Source: CAYUFF01 sp964444075
Lineage (GTDB): Archaea; Aenigmatarchaeota; Aenigmatarchaeia; CG10238-14; SCSR01
Direction of reading: 5' to 3'
Assembly (NCBI GenBank): GCA_964444075.1
Contig: CAYUFF010000030.1
Location: 1-10,465, forward strand
DNA: 10,465 nucleotides
Shown: in pieces, positions 1 to 6,925 of the stretch
Layout: each line of letters begins with the position of its first letter
Numbering within the stretch: position 1 is the first letter of the stretch
Notes under the pieces: model-generated
Database searches by the model: none
Told to the model about the DNA's origin: nothing
Seen by the model: the letters and a program-made list of their open reading frames with translations, nothing else
Program-made: the position numbers and the translations under genes

Positions 1-1
1 G

Positions 2-88
2 ATTAAAGTAAAGAGGATAGATAGGGCCTTAGTCGCTTGGCCAGTTGAAATAGAGAAATATCGGCTTATTCACGAGCTTTTGAAATAA
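2..88 (+). CDS. 3' end of an unidentified protein gene (partial)
   Basis: An open frame runs in from the left edge for 28 codons and stops at TAA (86-88). The visible tail, ending WPVEIEKYRLIHELLK, is a charged, probably helical C-terminus. It is too short to assign a family. The frame is judged real because it is open to the edge, has sensible composition, and is followed by an AT-rich gap holding the promoter of the next gene. It lies on the same strand as the FIST gene 68 bp downstream, but that gene appears to have its own promoter, so co-transcription need not be assumed. Confidence 0.5.
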   Translation: MKVKRIDRALVAWPVEIEKYRLIHELLK

Positions 89-123
89 AAATTTTTCCAT
101 GGATTTAAGATATGACTAAAAAA

Positions 124-132
124 TTTATTTAA
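124..132 (+). promoter_or_regulatory. TATA-like box of the FIST gene (leaderless)
   Basis: TTTATTTAA is centred about 29 bp before the ATG at 157. This is the spacing at which archaeal TBP/TFB start transcription on or beside the start codon. No GGTG or GGAG motif lies between box and ATG, which supports a leaderless mRNA. The call rests on sequence and spacing only. Confidence 0.55.
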
Positions 133-156
133 TGGAGTCTTTCCATATTCAAAATA

Positions 157-1569
157 ATGGGAAAATACCTCCATGCTGGGGTAGGAACAAGCAAGGCTGA
201 AGATCCTAAAGAAGCTGGGAAAGAATGTGTTAGGACGGCTTTTGAAAAATTGAAAGAAGACGGAGGAAAAAAACCTAATTTTGCCATAGTTTTTTGCTCT
301 GGCGGAAAATACGGAAAAGACGATAAAACCATAGAAAAGTTCGTAAAAAGTGTAGATGAAGCACTCAGGGAGTTGAATCCGGAGATAAAATGGGTAGGTT
401 GCACGACGGCGGGAGAAATAAGTAATTATGGGGCGAGTGAGAAAAGTTCTGTAGCTATGTTACTCGAGAGTGAATATGTCGATATTGGGATTGGTATTGG
501 TAAAAATGTTTCAAATGATCCAATAAAGGCTGGAGAAAGGGGGATAGAAGAAGCTCTTAGCGATTTAAACATGAGTTTAAGAAAAAGCAAAAAATATGTG
601 AAAGCTTACATAAAGTTTTTAGCCGAAAGAGATTTGACTCCTCACGAATTGACAAAAATAAAACCTTATCTAGTGCTTGTTTTGTGTAACGGATTTACAG
701 CAAAAAGAGAAGGATTTGAAGATGAAATAATAGAAGGTATACAAAATGTGGTTGGAAATAAGATTCCCATCGTAGGCGGGAGTGCTGGAGACGATTTTAA
801 CCTTAGAGAGAATTACATTTTTGCCAATGGAATTTTTTATACGGATTCGACCATTTGTTGCATAATCCATACCGACTTAAAGTTTTCCTACAATTTTATC
901 CATCCATATGAACCAACAGAAAAATACGCAGTAGTTACCAAATCAAAGGAATATGTTGTAGAAGAGTTAGATGGAAAACCAGCATTCGATAGGTTTGCAG
1001 AACTAATAGGGAAAGCAAAAAATGAAATAGTAACACCGATTTCGAAGTTACAAAAATTACCATTCTCAGATAAATTAATAACGGTAATGAGAAAATTGGG
1101 AATAGATACGTTAAAGTACATTCCTTTGATAGAAATAGGGTGTGTCACACCATTTGGAATGGTGGACCCTAAGGGAAGATATTGTTTACGTGTAGTTAGA
1201 GACATCGTTGGAAACTCGCTTATGTTCACGGAAAGGGTACCAAAAAATGTACTTTTAACATTAATGTCCGTAGAAAAGAGTAAGATGGTTAAAAAAGAGA
1301 TGAACTTGTTCGAAAAGCTTCTCCAAGGTAAAAAGGGAGGAATTATGATGCTATTTAGTTGTGCATTGTTTAATTGGTTTAGAGAAAAGGAAGGAATAAA
1401 AGAAATTTACGAAAAAGAGCTAAGGAAGATGTTTTCCTTCCCCTTCATCGGCTTTTATGGATATGGAGAATTATGTGATGGAAGACATACTCTAACTACC
1501 GTAGTAGTACATTTCCAAGATGAAATTATTACCCTCCCAGAAAAACGAAATGAGACGAAAAGAATTTAA
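157..1569 (+). CDS. FIST-domain signal-transduction protein
   Basis: This 470-residue soluble protein has FIST_N followed by FIST_C architecture. The N-terminal module has the phosphate-loop-like pattern GCTTAGE (residues 81-87), then a second conserved element, IPIVGGSAGDD (203-213). The FIST_C part begins around VVEELDGKPAFDRF (267-280) and ends with GFYGYGEL (432-439), which matches the usual C-terminal GFY-x-YGE signature. FIST proteins are known as intracellular sensors of small ligands, and some bacterial members (NosP) bind haem and NO. The ligand here cannot be read from sequence. No kinase, GGDEF or methyl-accepting domain is fused, so it would act on its own or through partners. The ATG fits a leaderless start. 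It is 22 bp upstream of the LuxE-like gene and shares its AT-rich composition, so a role in sensing or assisting that acyl-reduction pathway is an inference from context. The family call is firm and the role is open. Confidence 0.88.
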   Translation: MGKYLHAGVGTSKAEDPKEAGKECVRTAFEKLKEDGGKKPNFAIVFCSGGKYGKDDKTIEKFVKSVDEALRELNPEIKWVGCTTAGEISNYGASEKSSVAMLLESEYVDIGIGIGKNVSNDPIKAGERGIEEALSDLNMSLRKSKKYVKAYIKFLAERDLTPHELTKIKPYLVLVLCNGFTAKREGFEDEIIEGIQNVVGNKIPIVGGSAGDDFNLRENYIFANGIFYTDSTICCIIHTDLKFSYNFIHPYEPTEKYAVVTKSKEYVVEELDGKPAFDRFAELIGKAKNEIVTPISKLQKLPFSDKLITVMRKLGIDTLKYIPLIEIGCVTPFGMVDPKGRYCLRVVRDIVGNSLMFTERVPKNVLLTLMSVEKSKMVKKEMNLFEKLLQGKKGGIMMLFSCALFNWFREKEGIKEIYEKELRKMFSFPFIGFYGYGELCDGRHTLTTVVVHFQDEIITLPEKRNETKRI

Positions 1570-1575
1570 AATTTA
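1565..1575 (+). promoter_or_regulatory. TATA-like box before the LuxE-like gene
   Basis: TTTAAAATTTA spans the FIST stop codon and is centred about 22 bp before the ATG at 1592, or 25 bp before the ATG at 1595. No Shine-Dalgarno site is visible in the 22-bp gap. The gene may therefore have its own leaderless transcript in addition to any read-through from the FIST gene, and the spacing slightly favours the 1595 start. Tentative, because the region is AT-rich throughout. Confidence 0.35.
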
Positions 1576-1591
1576 CTCTTAAATCATACTT

Positions 1592-2749
1592 ATGATGAGG
1601 GCTGAATTAAAGAAGTTGTTTGCACAGGAGAATGTTTTCAGAATGAACATGAGAGAAATAAAGAATATAAAATTTAAACTCTTGAAACTCAGTTTCACAC
1701 ATCATTTCAACAATAACCCTGTGTACCGCGAGTATTGTAAATCTCAAGGCATTACTCCTAAAGAAATTAAGGAATATAAAGATCTGACAAAGATTCCATT
1801 AATTCCTTCAGATTACTTTAAGGAACTTTCTAAAAGGGAAGATTTTGAAGAGTATATTAAATATTTCATTAGTTGTAAACCAAGTGAAATAGTTACGTAT
1901 TTCACTACTAGTGGAACTACTGGAAAGCCTTCAAAATACCCTTTCGATAAGGAAAGTTTGTTAAATCTAACACCTTCTAACATTAAAATCTTTAAAGAAG
2001 TGGGGAAAATAGGAGAGAAAGATAAAATCATATTCCTCACACCTCATCCCGCAAAAACAGCAACGGGAATGGTTCAAGGTATGTATCTTACCATGAAAAA
2101 TTATGTAGGAGAAAACAACTTGGTATTTGCAATAGATGAGAGGTTTGATGCTGAGAATATTGTAAGAAAAATAGAAAAGGAAAAAGGATCTCAAATAAGA
2201 CATCTTTACGGACCTCCATTTATGTACAATGAGCTTTGTGATTACATGTTGGAAAAAGGAATAGTAATACCTTTAGAGGAAAAGAGTAAAGCGTTTGAAA
2301 CAGGAGGTTGGAAAAGGTACGCTAAAGGAGAAGTTCCTAGAAAAGAACTAGATAAAAAGATTGCGAAATGTTTTAAAATTAAAGAAGAAAATATAAGAGA
2401 CGGTCTAGGACTTACTGATATCTTTTCTATCCTTTTAGAGTGTGAATACCATGAGAAACATGTTCCACCGTGGATTCACGTTTCTATTAGAGATCCAGAA
2501 AACCTACAAGAAGAAGTTGCAACAGGAGAAGAAGGTTTAATAGCGTACATGACACCTTTAATCACCTCTTATCCAGCTTATGTTATTACTGGAGATATAG
2601 GAAGAGAGAAAGTCTCCCAAGATGAGTATTGTGAATGTGGAAGGGTAGGAAATACGGTAGAACATAGGAGAAGGGCTAAGGGAACCCCAGCAAGGGGTTG
2701 TGCTCTTGTGTTGGATGAAATTTTAAGTAGAATGGCAAAGAAGGTGTGA
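1592..2749 (+). CDS. LuxE-like acyl-protein synthetase (AMP-forming)
   Basis: At 385 residues it is close to the length of LuxE proteins. It belongs to the ANL adenylating superfamily. The phosphate-binding loop TSGTTGKPSKYPF spans residues 106-118, the LuxE-type GGWKR element is at 238-242, LGLTD at 272-276 replaces the usual YG-x-TE motif, and TGD at 333-335 is the ATP-ribose-contacting Asp. Near the C-terminus RGCALVLDE places Cys370 where LuxE has its acyl-accepting Cys (Cys364 in Photobacterium), so the enzyme should activate a carboxylic acid with ATP and then hold the acyl group as a thioester. In luminous bacteria LuxE passes it to LuxC for reduction. The LuxC-like gene follows immediately, its GTG start overlapping this stop (GTGA), which implies coupled translation of a two-enzyme complex. 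The acid substrate is unknown, since archaeal membranes do not depend on fatty acids. Two ATGs, at 1592 and 1595, are possible starts. Confidence 0.85.
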   Translation: MMRAELKKLFAQENVFRMNMREIKNIKFKLLKLSFTHHFNNNPVYREYCKSQGITPKEIKEYKDLTKIPLIPSDYFKELSKREDFEEYIKYFISCKPSEIVTYFTTSGTTGKPSKYPFDKESLLNLTPSNIKIFKEVGKIGEKDKIIFLTPHPAKTATGMVQGMYLTMKNYVGENNLVFAIDERFDAENIVRKIEKEKGSQIRHLYGPPFMYNELCDYMLEKGIVIPLEEKSKAFETGGWKRYAKGEVPRKELDKKIAKCFKIKEENIRDGLGLTDIFSILLECEYHEKHVPPWIHVSIRDPENLQEEVATGEEGLIAYMTPLITSYPAYVITGDIGREKVSQDEYCECGRVGNTVEHRRRAKGTPARGCALVLDEILSRMAKKV

Positions 2750-2752
2750 GTT
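2743..2752 (+). promoter_or_regulatory. GTGA stop/start overlap with embedded GGTG
   Basis: The end of the LuxE-like gene reads GGTGTGAG. GTG at 2746 overlaps the TGA stop by 4 nt, the arrangement used for coupled re-initiation. GGTG at 2743-2746 matches the archaeal Shine-Dalgarno core and sits 5 nt before an in-frame TTG at 2752, so initiation at that TTG is an alternative that would remove two residues. Confidence 0.45.
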
Positions 2753-4119
2753 TGATAACCATTTCTGCATACTCCTTACCTAAAAGTATTGAGGAAAAGA
2801 TTGAATTGGAAGAGTATACTTTAGGAAACCAAGACGAGAAAGTTGTAGTAAAGTCTCCGAAATTTCCAGAAAAAATAGTGAGAAACCTTTTTAAAAAATT
2901 TTCTCTTGCCAAAAAAGAATTTGAAGAGTATAAGGCAAAGGAGATAATAAGAGTGTTTAGTAAAGTAGCAAAAAGATGGAGAAAAAAGGGATATGAGTTT
3001 CGAGAGATAGCAGAAAAAATTCTTCCTTTTACAACAAAGTTCCATAAAAAAGCAATAAGACATTATCTAGACTCGATTTTTCGAATGGATGAAAAATCAA
3101 TTACAAAAATGATAGAAACTCAGATAGGAAAAATCTCGTACTTAGATGAATTTTCTGAAAGTCCGGTAGGATACAGTAGAATTTTTGGTCCGGAATATGT
3201 GGTACATATGTTTGGAGAAACTATAGGGCCACAACTTCTTTCACTTCTTGAAAGTTCACTACTTAAATCTCCCTCCATTGTCAAGGTGAGTAAAAGAGAA
3301 CCTGTTTTAACAACACTGGTTGTAGAATCTATAAAAGATGTCGATGAAAACTTAGGTAATTACTTAGCTTGCTTACCATGGAAAGGGGGAGACAAAAAAG
3401 TTGAGGAAAAATTATTTTCTAACAAAGATTCTTGTATCGTGGTCTACGGGAGTGAAGAGAATATTGAAGAAATAAGAAAAAAAGCAAAGGGAAAGGTTAT
3501 AGGTTATCACCAAAGGATAGGATTAGAAGTGATTGAGGAGATAGACGAAGTTACACCAAAAAAAGTAGCATTGGATGTGGTAATGTTCGATCAACATGCA
3601 TGCTTCTCACCACATGTCGTATATGTAATAGGAAAAAAAGAAAGAGTAAAGTCATTTGCTGAAGCTCTTGCTGAAGAACTTTACCACATAGAAAAGGAAA
3701 TTCCCAGAGGGGAAATAGATTTGGATAAGAAATCTGTTATTTCTATGGAAAAAATAACACAGAATCTTCTAAAACATACAGGATTAGACATCGAAATTTA
3801 TGATAACAGAACATCATTGGTGATATACGAAGAGGTACCTTCCTTTAAAAGCTCATGCTTACATAGAGTAGTGTACGTAAAACCTCTTGAAAAATTAGAA
3901 AAATTGCCAGAATATCTAGAAAGTGTAAAAGGCTATCTTCAAACAGTTGGTGTATCCATGAATTTAGAAAAAAAGAAAAGGCTTGCAGAGATATTATATC
4001 CGCTTGGAGTTTCAAGAATCACGGATTGCGGAAGAATAGCTTTTCCCAAAATAGAATGGCATCATGACGGAAAATCTTCACTGCAAGAAATGGGAAGGTG
4101 GGTTGATATAGAAGTGTAA
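2746..4119 (+). CDS. LuxC-like acyl-CoA/acyl-protein reductase
   Basis: This 457-residue protein belongs to the LuxC branch of the aldehyde dehydrogenase superfamily, which reduces an activated acyl group to an aldehyde with NADPH. The motif FDQHACFSPH (281-290) contains Cys286, the same number as the acyl-carrying nucleophile of Vibrio LuxC. PWKGGDK (211-217) and VVYGSEENI (232-240) are the usual LuxC core elements around the nucleotide-binding fold. The C-terminal part, with SRITDCGRIAFPKIEWHHDG, is also LuxC-like and holds the late conserved region of the fold. The start overlaps the LuxE-like stop, so the two products are probably made in equal amounts and form a complex. There is no luxD thioesterase and no luxAB in the window, so this is not a bioluminescence operon in the usual sense. 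The product could be an aldehyde for lipid, wax or cofactor metabolism, or for detoxification of acids. The family is firm and the substrate unknown. Confidence 0.87.
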   Translation: MSLITISAYSLPKSIEEKIELEEYTLGNQDEKVVVKSPKFPEKIVRNLFKKFSLAKKEFEEYKAKEIIRVFSKVAKRWRKKGYEFREIAEKILPFTTKFHKKAIRHYLDSIFRMDEKSITKMIETQIGKISYLDEFSESPVGYSRIFGPEYVVHMFGETIGPQLLSLLESSLLKSPSIVKVSKREPVLTTLVVESIKDVDENLGNYLACLPWKGGDKKVEEKLFSNKDSCIVVYGSEENIEEIRKKAKGKVIGYHQRIGLEVIEEIDEVTPKKVALDVVMFDQHACFSPHVVYVIGKKERVKSFAEALAEELYHIEKEIPRGEIDLDKKSVISMEKITQNLLKHTGLDIEIYDNRTSLVIYEEVPSFKSSCLHRVVYVKPLEKLEKLPEYLESVKGYLQTVGVSMNLEKKKRLAEILYPLGVSRITDCGRIAFPKIEWHHDGKSSLQEMGRWVDIEV

Positions 4120-4132
4120 TAAAAAATAAATC

Positions 4133-4141
4133 AAATTTTTT
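4133..4141 (+). terminator. T-run after the LuxC-like gene
   Basis: A run of six T (4136-4141) starts 17 bp after the LuxC-like stop. A second T6 run lies at 4217-4222. Archaeal RNA polymerase terminates at short T-tracts without a hairpin, so one or both may end the cassette transcript. The gap also holds ACACTTT twice in tandem (4174-4187) with no evident role. Confidence 0.35.
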
Positions 4142-4263
4142 CAACTCATTTCTTATCAAAAATTACATTTTCAACACTTTACACTTTACGACTTTGTTGC
4201 TTTAGTCCTTTAAGTATTTTTTGTTCGCACTAAAATCCCGTAACCAGAAAGGAAAAGAAGCCA

Positions 4264-4629
4264 TTAAAACATTCTTACTCTCAAAGCAAGTATAGCCTCT
4301 GCTTCTTTCAACTCACCAGTCGTCACGTCTACTTCTAGTCCTAAACCTTCCAACGCATGCAAACCCAAAACCTCTTGATCCTTTTCCTCAGCAAAAACAA
4401 CGACGGTAAACTCCCTTTTTCCGTTAATTTCAATCAAAGCTCGTCCTATCTTTCTTCTCACTACTTCGCCGGTAATCGTCTTAAAACTTCTCTCGGTGTG
4501 AGGTTTTATACCAATTTCACACAATTCCTTCCCGTTTATCCACGTATACACAGAACCAGTATCGACGATTAACTCTTTTTCAAGCTCTTTTTCACCGATT
4601 ATTTTCACACGCGCCTTGCTAATCCCCAT
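4264..4629 (-). CDS. Small retropepsin-like aspartic protease (clan AA)
   Basis: At 121 residues it has the length of one lobe of an aspartic protease. LIVDTGSVYTWI (20-31) carries the D-T-G catalytic triplet with Asp23, and VLGLHALEGLGLEVD near the C-terminus is the second conserved element (hydrophobic-hydrophobic-Gly, then an acidic turn) seen in stand-alone bacterial and archaeal members. Such single-lobe proteins work as homodimers, each chain giving one Asp. No signal peptide or membrane segment is seen, so it would act in the cytoplasm; its substrate is unknown. The ATG at 4629 has a TATA-like stretch about 26 bp before it and no Shine-Dalgarno site. It is convergent with the LuxC-like gene and shows no operon link to argS, whose stop is 131 bp upstream. 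Confidence 0.78.
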   Translation of the reverse strand: MGISKARVKIIGEKELEKELIVDTGSVYTWINGKELCEIGIKPHTERSFKTITGEVVRRKIGRALIEINGKREFTVVVFAEEKDQEVLGLHALEGLGLEVDVTTGELKEAEAILALRVRMF

Positions 4630-4650
4630 ATTTTGTAATTGTGGCTTTAG

Positions 4651-4660
4651 AATTAAAAAG
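4651..4660 (-). promoter_or_regulatory. TATA-like box of the aspartic protease gene
   Basis: Read on the minus strand this is CTTTTTAATT, centred about 26 bp before the ATG at 4629. Nothing resembling a ribosome-binding site follows, which fits a leaderless transcript. Confidence 0.4.
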
Positions 4661-4760
4661 TCGTTGAAAGTTTGAACTCAAAACTCCTCTCCAAACCTAA
4701 TTTTTTTCTCAGGAAAAATAAACTCTCACAACTCAAACGGTATTATCGCTGACGAGCAAA

Positions 4761-6476
4761 TCAAATCCTTTCCAGCCTCTCCATAATCAAAATTTTGAAC
4801 AAGCTTTCCAGCACGATTTTCGTGGCAACCACCAAGCAAACCCTGAACCTTCTAACCTTTTCATCCCTCTCGTTTTTTACAGGAGAAGATTCGTAGAACT
4901 TCGCGAATAAAGAAGCGAGCTCGTAAGCATAGTTGCACAAAACGCTCGGGTCTAAGGAAGATAACGCCTTCTCTATGGTTTCGGGGAATTCTCCAAGCTT
5001 TTTAACGAGGGAAAACTCATCATCCTTGATTTCGATTTCCTCAGGAAGAGCAAATTCCTTCGCAACCTCTTCCCAGTTTTCTTCCAGCTTTCTCAGGATT
5101 CCCCAACACCTCGCGTAGGTATATTGAAGGTAAGGTCCGGTGTTACCCTCCAAAGCTAACGCTTCCTTCCAATCGAACTTTATGTTTTTTTCCGGACCCA
5201 CTTTCAGTATCGAGTAAACTACGGCACCCTTCCCAACGGCTTCCGCGACCTCCGGAGGAGAGGAATAGATTTCTCTAACTTTCCTCGCAGCCTCATCCAA
5301 AAGCTCATCTAAGGTAATTATCCTTCCCTTCCTGGAACTGAGTTTCCCTCCGCTAATGACTACCATGCCATAGCTAACGTGCTTCGAAACTTTCGAAAGC
5401 TCTTCGTAACCGAGAAGCTCTAAAATCTTGAAAAGCTGTTTGAAATGGAGCTTTTGCTCTTCCGCGACCACGTAAACGTTAAGCGAGGGCTTGTACTTTT
5501 CGAACTTGTAAACGCTAGCTGCGATATCCCTGGTTAAATACAAACCAGTACCATCCTTCCTAAGCAGCACCGTGTTCGGCAGAGAAAACCTTTCCAAGTC
5601 GGCTACGACGCTGCCCTCTTCTGTCCTGAAAGCGTAGCCCTTTTCGAGAAGGGAATCCACGAGCTTCCTGGAATCTTCTATAAACCAGCTTTCCCAAACG
5701 TACTCGTCGAACCTTATCCCAAGCCTCTCGTAAGTCTCCTCGAAACCCTTCATGCACCACTCTACTATTTGCCTTAGAGTTTTCCTCAAGCCTTCATCAC
5801 CCTCTTCACATCTCCTCAGTAACTCTTGTATTTCTTCCTCAACTCCTGGATTCCTTTCTAGCTCGGAATTTGCTTTCACGTAGATTTCGAGCAGCCAGTG
5901 GTCCGGTTTCTTATCTGGGACTTTTCCGTTGGCGAACTTCAAGTAGCCCCAAAGCAACACCATCACCTGCTTTCCGAGGTCGTTGATGTAGCAAAGCCTT
6001 TTCACGTCGTAACCGCAGAATTCTAGCATTCGAGCTAAGGATTCTCCTATCAAGGTTGTCCTAGCTGTCCCTATGTGAATGGGATGAGCGGGGTTTGGGG
6101 AAGAATATTCTACCACGGCTACTTTACCCTTACCGACGCTGAGCCTACCGAAGTTTTCGCCTTCTTCGAGAATTCTTTTTAGTACAAGCTCCGCTACCTC
6201 CCTCCTTTCCAAGAAAAAGTTTACGTAGCCACCGACGTTCTCGACGCGAGAAATTAAGGGTGAGGTTTCGATCCTCTCAAGCTCTTCTTTAATCCTTTCC
6301 GCCAACTCTTGCGGAGGTATTTTTAACTCTTGGGTGAGCTTGAAGCAGGGGTAGGAAAAATCACCGAACTCTTTCCTCCTCGGGATTTCGATTTCTTTTT
6401 TATCAATGCTGATGCTCCTTCCGCATACTTTTTCCAATGCTCTTTCCAAGGCTTCTTTAACGAAGCTTTTCAGCAT
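4761..6476 (-). CDS. argS: Arginyl-tRNA synthetase
   Basis: This cytoplasmic class I synthetase charges tRNA-Arg with arginine at the cost of ATP. At 571 residues it has normal length. An N-terminal tRNA D-loop-binding (Add-1-like) domain contains the family's FGDFSYP element. The Rossmann catalytic core has SSPNPAHPIHIGTAR with His134 in the HIGH position, and the KMSKS-equivalent GGKLSSRKG follows in the second half. The C-terminal third is a helical DALR-type anticodon-binding domain. The second His of HIGH is Thr here (HIGT). The start is ATG 6476, giving MLKSFVKEALERALEK, the usual beginning of the family. A longer frame to 6548 would add 24 residues with no family resemblance and would run through the divergent neighbour. 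The intergenic space to that neighbour is only 21 bp. No clear TATA box or Shine-Dalgarno site is placed correctly, so the promoter must lie inside the neighbouring gene. Confidence 0.96.
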   Translation of the reverse strand: MLKSFVKEALERALEKVCGRSISIDKKEIEIPRRKEFGDFSYPCFKLTQELKIPPQELAERIKEELERIETSPLISRVENVGGYVNFFLERREVAELVLKRILEEGENFGRLSVGKGKVAVVEYSSPNPAHPIHIGTARTTLIGESLARMLEFCGYDVKRLCYINDLGKQVMVLLWGYLKFANGKVPDKKPDHWLLEIYVKANSELERNPGVEEEIQELLRRCEEGDEGLRKTLRQIVEWCMKGFEETYERLGIRFDEYVWESWFIEDSRKLVDSLLEKGYAFRTEEGSVVADLERFSLPNTVLLRKDGTGLYLTRDIAASVYKFEKYKPSLNVYVVAEEQKLHFKQLFKILELLGYEELSKVSKHVSYGMVVISGGKLSSRKGRIITLDELLDEAARKVREIYSSPPEVAEAVGKGAVVYSILKVGPEKNIKFDWKEALALEGNTGPYLQYTYARCWGILRKLEENWEEVAKEFALPEEIEIKDDEFSLVKKLGEFPETIEKALSSLDPSVLCNYAYELASLFAKFYESSPVKNERDEKVRRFRVCLVVATKIVLESLFKILIMERLERI

Positions 6477-6486
6477 AATTAAAAAT

Positions 6487-6490
6487 AGGT
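6487..6490 (+). promoter_or_regulatory. Shine-Dalgarno-like AGGT before the cytidylyltransferase-like gene
   Basis: AGGT (part of AGGTTGA) ends 7 nt before the GTG at 6498 and supports that start. The AT-rich stretch 6475-6486 resembles a TATA box but is too near the GTG at 6498; it would fit only a leaderless start at the in-frame GTG 6507. Confidence 0.4.
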
Positions 6491-6497
6491 TGAAATC

Positions 6498-6884
6498 GTG
6501 AAAAAGGTGCTTGTCGGCGGTTGCTTCAACGCGATTCACGAGGGTCACGTGTATTTCCTGAGGGAAGCTAAGAAGTTAGGAGACTATCTCGTGGTCGTCC
6601 TTACTCACGATAAGAACAACAAAAAACCTTACGCTATCCCAGCAAAGAAAAGGAAGGAGATGCTCGAAAAGCTAGGAATTGCGAATAAAATAATTATCGG
6701 AGACGAGAAGGATAAGTTGAAAGTCGTGCTGGAGGAAAAACCGCAAGTAATAGCACTCGGCTACGACCAAAAGCTGCCAAAGGAGGTGGAAGAAAGGGTT
6801 CGAGAGCTGGGCATAAAAGTGGTGAGGATTAAAAAATACGGGAAGTTTTCGACTAGGGAGCTAGCCAGGAAAAAGCATGCTTAG
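6498..6884 (+). CDS. Cytidylyltransferase-like nucleotidyltransferase (RibL/TagD type; possible FAD synthase)
   Basis: This 128-residue protein covers a single nucleotidyltransferase fold. GGCFNAIHEGHVYFL (residues 7-21) contains the H-x-G-H signature (His14, Gly16, His17) that binds nucleotide phosphates. VIALGYDQK in the second half is the GYDQ-type element, and KFSTRELA (116-123) replaces the usual ISST-R motif. In archaea this family includes RibL, which adenylates FMN to FAD, and it is close to glycerol-3-phosphate cytidylyltransferase. RibL is the best guess, but the sequence lacks the C-terminal cysteines reported for the Methanocaldococcus enzyme and has Asn where most members have Asp (F-N rather than F-D). 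The substrate is therefore not certain. GTG 6498 gives MKKVLVGG, the usual family start, with AGGT upstream. It is divergent from argS and followed 41 bp later by pdaD, which has its own promoter. Confidence 0.78.
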   Translation: MKKVLVGGCFNAIHEGHVYFLREAKKLGDYLVVVLTHDKNNKKPYAIPAKKRKEMLEKLGIANKIIIGDEKDKLKVVLEEKPQVIALGYDQKLPKEVEERVRELGIKVVRIKKYGKFSTRELARKKHA

Positions 6885-6896
6885 AAGCGGTCAACG

Positions 6897-6904
6897 ATAT
6901 TTAA
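6897..6904 (+). promoter_or_regulatory. TATA box of pdaD (leaderless)
   Basis: ATATTTAA is centred about 26 bp before the ATG at 6926. The space between has no GGTG or GGAG, so the mRNA probably starts at or next to the ATG. Confidence 0.55.
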
Positions 6905-6925
6905 GCTTGCGCAACTATTAAAAAC

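Noticed and set aside
670..1229. Minus-strand frames opposite the FIST gene
   Set aside because: They mirror a strongly supported gene and show no motifs or start signals.
157..4119. A bioluminescence (lux) operon
   Set aside because: Only LuxE- and LuxC-like genes are present; no luciferase subunits, LuxD thioesterase or flavin reductase occur in the window.
4357..4572. 71-codon + strand frame opposite the aspartic protease
   Set aside because: The protease on the minus strand has clear motifs; this frame has none.
6477..6548. N-terminal extension of argS to an ATG at 6548
   Set aside because: The added 24 residues do not resemble the family, and the extension runs over the start of the divergent nucleotidyltransferase gene. 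ATG 6476 gives the normal ArgRS beginning.
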